Source: Psychrosphaera sp. B3R10 (lineage in GTDB: Bacteria; Pseudomonadota; Gammaproteobacteria; Enterobacterales; Alteromonadaceae). From it: DNA of 64,000 nt. The stretch spans positions 294,392 through 358,391 of the forward strand of contig NZ_JAHKQH010000026.1 in the NCBI RefSeq assembly GCF_018861025.1, written 5' to 3'. This document shows, in pieces, positions 1 through 9,757 of this stretch (positions are counted from its first letter, which is position 1; each line of letters begins with the position of its first letter). A program made the translations under genes and the position numbers. Below the pieces are notes generated by a model that saw only the letters and a list, made by a program, of their open reading frames with translations, was not told the origin of the DNA and searched no databases.

Positions 1-1999
1 CAACTTTGATGTCTAACATAGGTAAAATAAGGTCGTATTCACCGGTGTAGGTAACTTCTTCTAATTCTGGTTTAAAGTCAGTTATCCACTCAGACGCCGC
101 AACCCAATTTACCTGCAATGGAATTTGGCTTTCTGAAGGACTAACCACTTCGGTTTTTTCATAACGAATACCAGCATTTAGTTGGACAGGGAAATCTCCA
201 ACTTCAAGATCCCATTCTGTCTGCAAATAAAAGCTTGTTGTTGTTTCTTCAACTAACGATTGTGGAACAGATCCACTGTAATAGGCATCTGGTACATAAG
301 CATTCGCCCCTAACACATCTTCAGTCAACACCGCGGTTTGTCTCGCAACTGCTTCGTCAAAGTCGTATGTGTAATAATATCCTGGGGTTAAATCACTGCC
401 ACCACCGTCAAACTGGTCGAGGAAATTTCCCGTATCGTGTCTAACAAACATATCGTCTGGCAACATTTCAACAAAACTAGGATCAAACCCTGGTCCACCA
501 CGCAGTCCACTCCAAGCAGACGAACCGCTCATGGTTTGTGTGGTGCTTGAAACGCCTGCTTTAACATACGCTAGAGATGAGTTATATGGGTTAGCCCAGG
601 TTGAGTGCAATTGAAATTGCTGCACAGTAGACTCACCTGGATTATGTAAAAATTGACTGAAGTTAGAGTCAATTTCACTCGGCAGTATTTCATTTGTACC
701 GTTTTTCCAAAGTATATTTACGCTTGGGATTTCACCTTCACGATAATCATAAATTTTAGATGCTAATTGGTCCGAACCCAAAATAACCTGACCCGAGTTA
801 CCGCTGCCTTTATCTGCGCCATTATCTATTTCAGTGATGGAGTCGTGGTAATCCAATTCGATATGCAAATCGTCTGTTAATTGCCAATCGAAATTAATAC
901 CGAATGAACTAGACTTAACTTCGGTAGTATCTTTGCTCGCGCTAAATGAACCGTCGTCACCACTAATATCAGCATAAATAGCCGTACCATTGCTATCAAG
1001 TTCATAGCTGTTGATATTGGCACCAAAGTTGTTCCAAATCCCCCAACCAATAGATTCGGTCGCGGTCACAGCATTGGTTGCTGTGTAATCCGTTGTAATA
1101 ACAAAGTCGTCATTGACTGCATATTGCAAAGTAAGTTGACCATTCGTGCGGGCGCGACGAACGTCGGCAATACCGTAGTTCATGTCTTTGGCAAAATAGT
1201 GATTACCAATCCGATTACCTTCACTGTCCATAGGACGAGGGTCAATAACCTTGTCATCATCTAATGTTGGGAGGCCTACATTGGCCTGCCAACCTTGAAT
1301 GTTGGCTTCTTGCTTTTGAAAGTCACGTCGATGGTGAGAAACAGACAGGGCAACACCAAAGGTTTCGTCTAAAAACGTATTGCTGTAGATGCCACCAAAT
1401 TCTGGCGTAATATCATCTCCAGCCACGTTTGAAGAGTCGTAAATACCTTTACCCATCAAGCTAAATTTCTCGCCTGGTGATTGTAAAGGTTTAACCGTAA
1501 CAATATTAACGGTTGCCCCTAAACCACCGGTAGGCACTTCTGCCCGAGCCGTTTTTTGAACTTCTAGTGCACTTACACCTTCTGACGACAAGTTTTCAAA
1601 GCTAAACGAACGGGTAAAACCGGTACCCGGCATTTGTCTGCCATTAAGCGTGATTAAGTTAAACTCAGGGCCAAAACCACGAACCGTGATCTGACTTCCT
1701 TCGCCATTTGACCGACTAATAGATACGCCAGTAATACGGCCTAAGGATTCAGCTAGGTTCGTATCCGGAAATTTACCCATTTCTTCGGCAGAAATTGCAT
1801 CAACAACCCCTGAACTGTCTCGCTTTAGATCCATTGATCGAATTAAGCTACCTCGGATCCCTTTGACCTGAATGACTTCAATTTCGTCGTCGGCAATTTT
1901 GTCATCTTCGGCTGCAAAACTTGGAAGCACAACAGCTGTACCAAGGATAATGGCCAATGACGACGCCAATTTGTTCTTTTTAAAGTTAAGTGATTTCAT
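1..1999 (-). CDS. TonB-dependent receptor, C-terminus beyond the left edge
   Basis: Outer-membrane receptor that would import oligosaccharides using TonB energy. About 666 residues are visible and the C-terminal barrel strands lie outside the window. The ATG at 1999 opens a signal peptide (MKSLNFKKNKLASS, hydrophobic stretch, then PSFAAED). It is followed by a TonB-box-like segment (EIEVIQVKGIRGSL) and a plug domain with SAEEMGKFPDTNLAESL, TVRGFGPEFNLITLNGR and a GGLGATVNIVT ending. This plug style is that of the TonB-Xanth-Caul (TIGR01782-like) group, common in carbohydrate loci of marine Gammaproteobacteria. It lies 127 bp downstream of the GH16 gene on the same strand, so the two are probably co-transcribed with glucan oligosaccharides as the likely cargo. 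The substrate is inferred from context only. I read the frame through without finding a stop. Confidence 0.93.
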   Translation of the reverse strand, partial: MKSLNFKKNKLASSLAIILGTAVVLPSFAAEDDKIADDEIEVIQVKGIRGSLIRSMDLKRDSSGVVDAISAEEMGKFPDTNLAESLGRITGVSISRSNGEGSQITVRGFGPEFNLITLNGRQMPGTGFTRSFSFENLSSEGVSALEVQKTARAEVPTGGLGATVNIVTVKPLQSPGEKFSLMGKGIYDSSNVAGDDITPEFGGIYSNTFLDETFGVALSVSHHRRDFQKQEANIQGWQANVGLPTLDDDKVIDPRPMDSEGNRIGNHYFAKDMNYGIADVRRARTNGQLTLQYAVNDDFVITTDYTATNAVTATESIGWGIWNNFGANINSYELDSNGTAIYADISGDDGSFSASKDTTEVKSSSFGINFDWQLTDDLHIELDYHDSITEIDNGADKGSGNSGQVILGSDQLASKIYDYREGEIPSVNILWKNGTNEILPSEIDSNFSQFLHNPGESTVQQFQLHSTWANPYNSSLAYVKAGVSSTTQTMSGSSAWSGLRGGPGFDPSFVEMLPDDMFVRHDTGNFLDQFDGGGSDLTPGYYYTYDFDEAVARQTAVLTEDVLGANAYVPDAYYSGSVPQSLVEETTTSFYLQTEWDLEVGDFPVQLNAGIRYEKTEVVSPSESQIPLQVNWVAASEWITDFKPELEEVTYTGEYDLILPMLDIKV

Positions 2000-2126
2000 A
2001 ACTTCTCTTCTAATAATTTGTTTACTGAACAACTAAAACTCATTTGGTTGAAAACATTGATAAATAGTTTTAGTTCACTTTTATTAAGGGCAAGCTCACT
2101 CACCCTTATTTCCATGTAAATCCCAG

Positions 2127-3455
2127 CTATTGCTGAACCATGACGCTGACATTATCCAACTGCACTTGGCCAACGGCCGCGCCCATGTCGAAAAATACGC
2201 GACTGGTATCATCACCAAAGCCGGTCGTAGTAATCGTATACGTGTAAGTTGTCCAGTCTGGCGTTAGCGTTAACGTTTCAACGACATTAGTCCAAGGTTC
2301 ATGATCCAAACCAAGCCCTGCCATTATTTCTCTGGAGTCGTCTGATCGCGCGTCAAATTTCAATAAATACGTCGTACCTGGCACCAAGGTCATGGACTGC
2401 TTTAAGCTAACGTCCCAAGGGTTACCAGCTGCGGCTATATCAGCACTGAAGATGCCACCACCAACACTTGCCGCCATACCATCTGTTCCGCCCCAACCGG
2501 TTGCTGAGTCAAAACCACCGTTTATTAATAATTCGCCACCTGCAGTACCACCAGTGCCGCCACCGCTTCCTGTACCACTGCCGTCATCAACGATTTTCAC
2601 GCTAATGTTGTCCAATTGAACCTCGCCCGTCGCGGCGCCTAAGTCAAAGAACACTCGGCTTGCATCATCGCCAAAACCGGTCGTGGTTATCGTAAACGTG
2701 TAGGTTGTCCAATCTGGCGTTAGGGTCAACGTTTCAACAACATTGGTCCAAGGATCATGGTCTAAACCAAGTCCAGCCATTATTTCTCTAGAATCAGTAG
2801 AACGTGCATCAAAGGTCAATGTGTAAGTCGTATTCGGAACCAAGGTCATGTTTTGCTTTAAGCTCACATCCCATGGGTTTCCAGCCGCGGCGATATTGGC
2901 ACTGAATATTCCATTACTAATGCTTGCTGCCATTCCGTCAGTTCCGCCCCAACTTGCTGCAGAGTCAAAACCACCATTGGCGACGATCTCTTCGCCTGGA
3001 GTTGTTACGACAGTACCGCCACCATTTCCTGAGCCCTCACCGACAAGTTGAACACTGACGTTATCAAGTTGAACTTCGCCTACGGCTGCCCCAAGGTCAA
3101 ACAACACGCGACTATTGTCATCACCAAATCCAACGGTTGTGATAGTGACCATATAAGTTGTCCACTCATTAGTCAGCGTCACTGTTTCGACAACATTGGT
3201 CCAAGGATCATGGTCAAGACCAAGTCCGGCGATAATGTCGCGAGCATCGTCTGAACGTGCATCAAACTTCAAGACATAAGTGCGGTCGGCAATTAAAGTC
3301 ATATTTTGCTTTAAACTCACGTCCCATGGATTTCCAGCGACTGCAACATCCGCAGTGAATATGCCGTTAGATATGCTGTCCACCATTCCGTCGGTGCCGC
3401 CCCAATTTGCAGAACTGTCGAACATGCCATTGAGGATAAGCTCCTCTCCATTGCC
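2127..3455 (-). repeat. Three tandem ~450-bp repeats encoding CBM4/9-like modules
   Basis: Within the 3' end of the GH16 gene the same module is encoded three times with a period of about 450 bp (roughly 2127-2560, 2580-3015 and 3030-3455). Long stretches are near-identical at both DNA and protein level, for instance the segments coding AGNPWDVSLKQ, LGLDHDPWTNVVET and FGDDxSRVxFDLGAA. The linkers between them are glycine/threonine-rich. This pattern indicates recent internal duplication or gene conversion. Confidence 0.85.
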
Positions 3456-6221
3456 TTTTTGCTCTGAAATATCATTTGAAATGTCATCATCAGACGGGAT
3501 ACCAAAATAAATATTGTCTACTCGGTAAACTGCGCCGGTACCATTGCCCCAACTTGGGAAGATCATAACAATATCAATAGCGGTCAAATCTAAACCGGCA
3601 GACGCTAATTCTATTAGTGGAAAAGTATATGCTTGCCATTCACCAAGTACTGGTGTTTCGCCTTGTTTGCTTGTTGTCAGCTCAACCTCTGCAGCGGTGT
3701 TCCCACCGGCACTTTCTAACTTTAATAACCAGCTTGTTTCACCATTGTCTGGCATTGTGACCACTTTCATGTCGAAACGTAAAACACCTTCGTTGATATA
3801 ATCATCAACATCTGCGACGCCTCCGGTATCTCGACCAAAAAATCCTACGACAGTGCCACCATCACTACCTTCACCTATGGTAAATTCAACAACACTGCCA
3901 TGCTCAGCATCATCTTCGGCTTCAACTTGAGGTAAAAATGCACAGCAGTCCCATAATCTCCAAGCACTGTTTACTGCGTCTTGGTAAAGAGTATATGCAC
4001 GGTCATAAACGGTATTATCTGGTCCTTTCACGTCACCTGTGCCGCCGTCAACCGGGCCAGAACTATGTATCTTAAAATTATCTAAACGAAATATTGCGCC
4101 ATCGCCTTGTCCCCAGGCAGGAAAAACCAACACAACGTCAATTGCAGAGACATCAAATCCATCTTCAACAAGTGGACCTAGAGGAAGTTTGTAGTGAACC
4201 CATTCATTTAGAATGGGACTATCTGTTAAACGAATTTCGTCGGCTGTACCGCCTAATGCCGTTCCGCCATTTGATTCAATTTTTAAGTACCAAGGTGCGT
4301 TAGGATTTGATGGTGGGGACATTAACTTTAAATCAAACTCGATTACGCCAGATTGTGAAAGTGAACTGCCGTCAAAAGGATAACCAGAACCACCTTGATC
4401 AGACCGCACATTAAATCCAACAACGGCTGCTCCCGTTATATGAAACTCAGCGACATTGCCATGTTCATCATCATCTTGCACCACCATTGGTACAGCGTCA
4501 CTCTCACCATCAGCAACCCTAGAATCCCACATTGGCCAGTTTTGATTTACGTCGTCTTCAAATAACGTTAATTTTGCGCCTTCAAACGCCGCACCTATGC
4601 TCACGTTATCGATTTGAAATTCACCAAGAGCGTTTAAAAATTTTATCGCAGTAATTGCTGACGTATCTAACCCTAAAGCTCGAAATGAACCAATATCGAA
4701 CATAACATGTTGCCACTCACCCGAGACGAGCGATACACCATCAATATTAGACGATAAAAGCACTTCACCAGCAGTAACCGTTGTTTCCTGTGTAGTGCCG
4801 TCGGTTTTAGTCGATTCTATTTTAATTGTCCAATCGAGAGATGCGTCCTGCGGGACACTTACCACTTTGACATCAAATTCGATTTTTGCGTCATCTGGTA
4901 ACAAAGTGCCGTCATATGCGATACCCGAAAAACCAAACTCGGTTGTTAATGATGCATTGCTAAATAACGCAACTTCGCCATAGTTTTCATCATTTGAATC
5001 AACTATCGACGCAGAATCACCCACTAAATTCCAACTTGAATCACTGTCTTCAAACAAGTCTACGCCAACCGGTACAGGCAAAATTGGCGGAATAGGTACA
5101 GGAGCGGCACCACGAATAAAGGTATTATTGTAATAATCTGAATTGATTGTCGCACAGCCTTTACCCGTAACCGGATCTTTGGAACATTGATAAACCCGCA
5201 CATAATCCACCAGCAACGCATTGCCATTTGCAAACGCAGAATGAGACACACCATTAGCTAACGTGCCTTTGTCATCGCCAACCTGATAGTCGAACGCTTG
5301 ATTGACATTGCCAGCCCAATCACCACCGACGGCATTGTTTAAAATGATGAAGAAGTTTTGGTCAAATGGTGCTGGACCATACATGATGTCTTTATCTACA
5401 GAGTTTTGATCTACGGTATACCAACCTTTAGTACTTAACCCGTTCGCCTCATTATCTATCGCACGGTAAGTCACCTCAGAATCACGTTGATAGCCAAATA
5501 AAACATCGTCCACATACCAGCGAATTTCGCCTTCTTCCCACTCAACGGCATAGGTATAAAATTGGCTTTCAGGACCTTGGTTAGTTGGCAAAGCATATTC
5601 ATTACCCGAATAGTCATGGTTGCCAGAAAGTGGACCGTAATGCAGTGTGCCATGCACATGAGAATCAATTTCTCCATCTGCGCGTAGTTCACCTATATTG
5701 ACCCATTCAATAATGTCTATTTCGCCAGAATGTGGCCAACCACCATAAACACTGTCGGTAGGCATCATCCAACCTGCAGCAAACGTCCCTTGCCCTTCAG
5801 GTGATTTAGCTCTTATCTCAATACGACCATATTTAAAGTCCCCCTTTCCCTTGGTGACGATTCTTGAAGAAGTATACGGTTTCGATAAACCCGACCCCGG
5901 TGTTGTAGGCTTGGCAACGATGTTTAGAATACCCTCTTGTAAAAATAAATTTTCAGGAGAGTCGGTATAACATTGCGCTTCATTGTTACCGCCGCCACTA
6001 CAATTGATCTCAAACGACCACTTTGACATGTCTAAGCTGGCGCCATCAAACTCGTCGCTCCATACCAACTCCCAGTCAGAACTCGGCGTTCTTAAGTCCG
6101 GTGGGGTGAAATCAGATTCTGTTTTAATGGTATCTCCGCAGCCGACTATGGCTCCAGATAAGGCAAGTCCGACTGTAAGCAAACGCCATCTTGCATATTG
6201 TGTAACCCTGTTGAGTTTCAT
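2127..6221 (-). CDS. GH16 endo-beta-1,3-glucanase (laminarinase-like) lipoprotein with six accessory modules
   Basis: Predicted surface lipoprotein that cuts beta-1,3-glucans. Residues 1-28 form a lipoprotein signal with lipobox IVGC. The GH16 domain spans about residues 45-360 and has the signature GEIDIIEW at 166-173, so E167 is the predicted nucleophile and E172 the acid/base. Three related beta-sandwich modules of about 165-190 residues follow (about 386-548, 550-735 and 738-915; each ends near a YRVDN/FRLDN-type LDN motif). Three very similar CBM4/9-like modules follow at about 924-1064, 1074-1215 and 1226-1364, each beginning like GEELILNGMFDS and ending VQLDNVSV. At 1,364 aa it is several times the size of a plain GH16 enzyme. 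The middle modules resemble those in the divergent lipoprotein at 6667, supporting a shared glucan target. GH16 is certain by motif; laminarin is inferred from the GH3 and CBM context. Confidence 0.95.
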   Translation of the reverse strand: MKLNRVTQYARWRLLTVGLALSGAIVGCGDTIKTESDFTPPDLRTPSSDWELVWSDEFDGASLDMSKWSFEINCSGGGNNEAQCYTDSPENLFLQEGILNIVAKPTTPGSGLSKPYTSSRIVTKGKGDFKYGRIEIRAKSPEGQGTFAAGWMMPTDSVYGGWPHSGEIDIIEWVNIGELRADGEIDSHVHGTLHYGPLSGNHDYSGNEYALPTNQGPESQFYTYAVEWEEGEIRWYVDDVLFGYQRDSEVTYRAIDNEANGLSTKGWYTVDQNSVDKDIMYGPAPFDQNFFIILNNAVGGDWAGNVNQAFDYQVGDDKGTLANGVSHSAFANGNALLVDYVRVYQCSKDPVTGKGCATINSDYYNNTFIRGAAPVPIPPILPVPVGVDLFEDSDSSWNLVGDSASIVDSNDENYGEVALFSNASLTTEFGFSGIAYDGTLLPDDAKIEFDVKVVSVPQDASLDWTIKIESTKTDGTTQETTVTAGEVLLSSNIDGVSLVSGEWQHVMFDIGSFRALGLDTSAITAIKFLNALGEFQIDNVSIGAAFEGAKLTLFEDDVNQNWPMWDSRVADGESDAVPMVVQDDDEHGNVAEFHITGAAVVGFNVRSDQGGSGYPFDGSSLSQSGVIEFDLKLMSPPSNPNAPWYLKIESNGGTALGGTADEIRLTDSPILNEWVHYKLPLGPLVEDGFDVSAIDVVLVFPAWGQGDGAIFRLDNFKIHSSGPVDGGTGDVKGPDNTVYDRAYTLYQDAVNSAWRLWDCCAFLPQVEAEDDAEHGSVVEFTIGEGSDGGTVVGFFGRDTGGVADVDDYINEGVLRFDMKVVTMPDNGETSWLLKLESAGGNTAAEVELTTSKQGETPVLGEWQAYTFPLIELASAGLDLTAIDIVMIFPSWGNGTGAVYRVDNIYFGIPSDDDISNDISEQKGNGEELILNGMFDSSANWGGTDGMVDSISNGIFTADVAVAGNPWDVSLKQNMTLIADRTYVLKFDARSDDARDIIAGLGLDHDPWTNVVETVTLTNEWTTYMVTITTVGFGDDNSRVLFDLGAAVGEVQLDNVSVQLVGEGSGNGGGTVVTTPGEEIVANGGFDSAASWGGTDGMAASISNGIFSANIAAAGNPWDVSLKQNMTLVPNTTYTLTFDARSTDSREIMAGLGLDHDPWTNVVETLTLTPDWTTYTFTITTTGFGDDASRVFFDLGAATGEVQLDNISVKIVDDGSGTGSGGGTGGTAGGELLINGGFDSATGWGGTDGMAASVGGGIFSADIAAAGNPWDVSLKQSMTLVPGTTYLLKFDARSDDSREIMAGLGLDHEPWTNVVETLTLTPDWTTYTYTITTTGFGDDTSRVFFDMGAAVGQVQLDNVSVMVQQ

Positions 6222-6666
6222 TACTTATCTCCAATGTGAATTTATTGGGTACTCGAATTATTATTATTGTTTTTACTCCCGAGCTGAGAGTTAAAACGTA
6301 TCGTTACCAAATGTATATTTCGCTAGGGTAATTTTTAACACAGCAGTTTGATGCGCTATTAAAATAATCGCCAAGGCGGGACGTTAGAAAGATAAAGCGG
6401 ACAAATCACCGTTTTTGCCCTTTGGCCGTAAAGTCATTCCTGCTAAATCCTCTCCTATTTTAAGTCAGAGAACATAAAGAAGAGCAGGCGTTTATGCTCA
6501 CCTATTTATAGTTTCAAATTTATCGGTATTCCACCTAGTCGCAAAATTTGCACCGCCCTGTCGCGTTTCGATTGTCGTAATGGATTAAATAACCAACAGT
6601 GGATTCAGCCGAATTGGCAAATAATAAAAAAGAACGACTATTTGGTCGTACGATAATGGGGTTAAC
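6222..6666. promoter_or_regulatory. Divergent intergenic region between the GH16 gene and the glycan-binding lipoprotein gene
   Basis: A 445-bp gap separates the two divergent starts and must hold promoters for both directions. The plus-strand start at 6667 is preceded by a GGGG-type ribosome site (ATAATGGGGTTAAC). I could not identify an operator or a known riboswitch by eye. The 6370-6600 part is richer in G+C than the flanks, which may mean a structured leader. Confidence 0.4.
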
Positions 6667-9351
6667 ATGAATTCAAATTACACTAAATTTAATAAATCGC
6701 TGGTTTTTGGCGCAATGGTTATGGCACTGAGTGCTTGTAGTTCTGATGATGACGAAGAAGTTGTCGTTACAGACCCAGTCAATGCTGCACCGGCGATTTC
6801 AAGTACAGCTCAAACGTCAGGTTCAGCCGGCGATGCATACACTTACACCGTTACTGCAACAGATGCCGACGGCGACACGTTAACGTATGCCGCAACAACA
6901 TTACCAAGCTGGTTAAGTTTTGATACAGCAACCGCGACACTCAGCGGTACACCTACGGCAACCGACAATGGTGATCACGACGTTACTATTACGGTTAGCG
7001 ACGGCACAGATACAACAACATCTTCATTTACGATTTCAGTTACAGTTCCAAATACTGCCCCTATGGTCACAAGTACCTCAATGACAGCAGCAACTGAAAA
7101 TACCGCTTATAGCTACACATTAACCGGTTCTGACGCCGATGGTGATACATTAACCCTTAGTGCCACGACTATTCCGAGTTGGCTATCATTTGACGCAAAT
7201 AGCGGCGTATTAAGTGGCACACCTGCTCAAGCAGACGTTGGTGATCATAGTGTAGTCTTAACTATATCTGACGGTACCGACGCTATTACTGACACCTTTA
7301 CGATATCCGTAGCAGCGGCGGGCGTAGTCGACCTCACACCGACAACTGGCGCCTTAAGTATTTTTGATGAAAGTACGCAAACGGGTTGGTTCGCTTGGGA
7401 CGACTCTGGTACATACCCACCAGTAGTAAGTGCCGATGACGCTGATCACGGCCAGGCCATTGAATTTAAAATTACAGGTAGCACGGTTGTAGGTTTCACA
7501 ACGAGAGAAGCTCACGGTGCGACAAATGGCGTAATCCACAACGCAAGTAGCATTACAGATGACGGTACCTTGTCTTTTGACCTTAAAATGACGCAGGCAC
7601 CTACCGCAGGAACCGTTTCTTGGTTTGTTAAACTAGAAACATCAGATCCAAGTACAGCTGTAGAAGTTAATATTTCCACTAGCCAAGAAGGTCACGTAAC
7701 ACCGGTATTAGATGTTTGGCAGACGTATACGTTTAATCTTAAAAGTTTAGCTGACAACGGACTCGACATGTCAAAAGTTGATATCGTATTGGTATTCCCA
7801 CAATGGGGCCAAGGCGATGGCGCAATGTTCAAGTTAGATAACGTGGCATTTAATGCAGACGGCGCGATTTCAAACAGCAATGGCAATGGCGCAACCACAA
7901 CGACTGCATTAGGTATCGACTTTGAAGGCTCACAACTGACTTGGGAATCGTTTGACACAGCCAATATCATGTTTGAAAGCAATCCAAACACAACGGGGAT
8001 CAATGCCTCTGCCACTGCAGGTCTGTTTAACGTTGCTCAAGGCGATGGCGAGTGGATCGGAGCACGAACTGAGGGCATCGATAATTTTGCGCTAAGTGAT
8101 TCAAACTGTTTGGTAACTATGGATGTTTACAAAGATACCTTAAGTCCAGTTGACGTTAAATTTGAAAAATTCAATGGTGATGGTTGGGGCTCTCATGGCA
8201 CAGTTTCGGCTACCAATACCGTTGTTAATCAGTGGGAAAAACTCTCGTTTAATTTCTGCAGTATGATTGGTTTACCTGAAAATGATGATATCGGTGCGTT
8301 TGTCGTGTTCCCAGACAGAACCGGTAGTAGAGCTCAAGCGACCGTAAACTACGTCGATAATATTACATTCAGTTCAGGCTCAGGCGCAGTAATAACAACG
8401 GGTCCTACTGCGGGCGCGCCGGTGCCAATGGCATCAGCATCTGACGTAATTTCAATATTTAGTGATTCATACACCAACGTTGACGGTGTCAATGTAAATC
8501 CAGATTGGGGTCAAGCGACTGCCACAAGTATTGTTGATGTCGACGGTAATAATACCGTCAAAATGGAAAACCTAAACTACCAAGGTATTGAGTTCTCGAA
8601 CCAAGATGTATCTTCTAAAATGAGTCTACATATTGACTACTGGACAGCTGATGCGGACGCATTTGAGTTATTCTTAATTAGCCCAGGCGCAGAAGTAAAT
8701 TATACTGTAACGACAACTAAAGACGGTTGGCAAAGTCTAGACATTCCGCTGAGTACCTACTCTTCTGTTGTCGACTTAACAAATGCATTCCAATTTAAGT
8801 TTGACGCACAAAATACCGGTGGCGGTACAATTTATGTCGACAACTTGTACTTCTCATCTGCCGATGGTTCTGTTACCCCTCCGGTTGCAACCGGTCCAAC
8901 TGAAGCGGCACCAACACCAACAGCACTTGATGCCGATGTAATCTCAATATTTAGCGATGCATTTACCAATATCGATGGCGTAAATGTAAACCCAGATTGG
9001 GGCCAATCAACGGCTACCTCAATTGTAAGTATTGAGGGTAACAATACGGTTAAAATGGATGGTTTAACCTACCAAGGAATTGAATTTCCTAATAAAGATG
9101 TTTCAGGTAAAACGACCTTACACATCGATTATTGGACTGCCGATGCAACAGCATTCGAATTGTTCCTAATCAGCCCTGGGGCAGAAACGAATCACACCAT
9201 CACCACGACTCAAGGCGGTTGGCAGAGTGTTGAGATCCCACTTAGTGATTTCTCTTCAGTCGTTGACTTAACAAATGCATTTCAATTTAAGTTTGATGCG
9301 CAAAACACTGGGAATGGTACGATCTTCATTGACAACCTGTACTTTTATTAA
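6667..9351 (+). CDS. Surface glycan-binding lipoprotein with two cadherin-like and several CBM-like modules
   Basis: Secreted lipoprotein (lipobox LSAC near residue 24, then an Asp/Glu-rich stretch) with no recognisable catalytic domain. Residues about 36-125 and 126-218 are two putative-Ig/cadherin-like domains (He_PIG type; each has TDADGDTL or SDADGDTL and PSWLSFD). Residues about 230-400 form a beta-sandwich module with the same pattern as the middle modules of the GH16 protein (WFAWDDSG, FKLDNVAF). A further module covers about 415-575. The C-terminus holds two closely related repeats (about 586-735 and 755-894; VNVNPDWGQ, FELFLISPGAE, VDLTNAFQFKFDAQNTG). It is divergent from the GH16/TonB-receptor unit, so I infer that it captures glucan at the surface. 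Binding specificity is not shown by sequence. Confidence 0.85.
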   Translation: MNSNYTKFNKSLVFGAMVMALSACSSDDDEEVVVTDPVNAAPAISSTAQTSGSAGDAYTYTVTATDADGDTLTYAATTLPSWLSFDTATATLSGTPTATDNGDHDVTITVSDGTDTTTSSFTISVTVPNTAPMVTSTSMTAATENTAYSYTLTGSDADGDTLTLSATTIPSWLSFDANSGVLSGTPAQADVGDHSVVLTISDGTDAITDTFTISVAAAGVVDLTPTTGALSIFDESTQTGWFAWDDSGTYPPVVSADDADHGQAIEFKITGSTVVGFTTREAHGATNGVIHNASSITDDGTLSFDLKMTQAPTAGTVSWFVKLETSDPSTAVEVNISTSQEGHVTPVLDVWQTYTFNLKSLADNGLDMSKVDIVLVFPQWGQGDGAMFKLDNVAFNADGAISNSNGNGATTTTALGIDFEGSQLTWESFDTANIMFESNPNTTGINASATAGLFNVAQGDGEWIGARTEGIDNFALSDSNCLVTMDVYKDTLSPVDVKFEKFNGDGWGSHGTVSATNTVVNQWEKLSFNFCSMIGLPENDDIGAFVVFPDRTGSRAQATVNYVDNITFSSGSGAVITTGPTAGAPVPMASASDVISIFSDSYTNVDGVNVNPDWGQATATSIVDVDGNNTVKMENLNYQGIEFSNQDVSSKMSLHIDYWTADADAFELFLISPGAEVNYTVTTTKDGWQSLDIPLSTYSSVVDLTNAFQFKFDAQNTGGGTIYVDNLYFSSADGSVTPPVATGPTEAAPTPTALDADVISIFSDAFTNIDGVNVNPDWGQSTATSIVSIEGNNTVKMDGLTYQGIEFPNKDVSGKTTLHIDYWTADATAFELFLISPGAETNHTITTTQGGWQSVEIPLSDFSSVVDLTNAFQFKFDAQNTGNGTIFIDNLYFY
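8425..9351 (+). repeat. Two tandem copies of a ~150-residue module
   Basis: The segments 8425-8870 and about 8935-9351 encode near-duplicate domains with shared blocks such as VNVNPDWGQ, LHIDYWTADA and VDLTNAFQFKFDAQNTG. A short linker rich in Pro, Thr and Ala separates them. The copies are clearly more similar to each other than to other modules in the protein, pointing to in-gene duplication. Confidence 0.85.
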
Positions 9352-9382
9352 GTACATAAATTGTCCTTAGTGTAACCCTTAA

Positions 9383-9417
9383 AAAACGCCTTTAAACTTC
9401 GGTTTAAGGGCGTTTTC
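9383..9417 (+). terminator. Intrinsic terminator after the glycan-binding lipoprotein gene
   Basis: AAAACGCC and TTTAAAC pair with GTTTAA and GGGCGTTTT around a TTCG tetraloop, and the T-run is part of the closing stem. It lies about 30 bp after the stop codon at 9351. Confidence 0.85.
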
Positions 9418-9757
9418 ATTTGTCCCGATCTGGCCTTCAACACGCGACTCTAAATCTAAAATCAATTTCCCTTATTATTTCTATCGCCATAACTTCATTC
9501 CGATAATAGATAAGTCAGTTGGCTGACACTAACTTCAATGGTCAGCCCAAATAGTACGGCACAATTCATCTGTTAATTTCCGCCTTTGATCACTCAATTT
9601 TGGTCGACTAACCTTATGGCTTACTGTAGCTTAGTTCAAACCGTTGAAGTTCACGCTTTAGTCTGCAATATCAACAAATAACGGGAACGATGAGCAACAC
9701 TTCACTTTCAATGTTTTACATAATACGTTTATTTTAAAATCAAATTTCAGGGCAATC
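9418..9757. other. Intergenic region upstream of the reductase gene
   Basis: About 340 bp with no convincing reading frame. It must contain the promoter of the downstream reductase. A short imperfect inverted repeat (TTGGCTGAC with GGTCAGCC, about 9517-9546) is visible, but I assign it no function. Confidence 0.4.

Noticed and set aside
2085-2108. Terminator between GH16 and the TonB receptor gene
   Set aside because: Only a 6-bp stem (TAAGGG/CCCTTA) with a 12-base loop and no clean T-run; at most slight attenuation.
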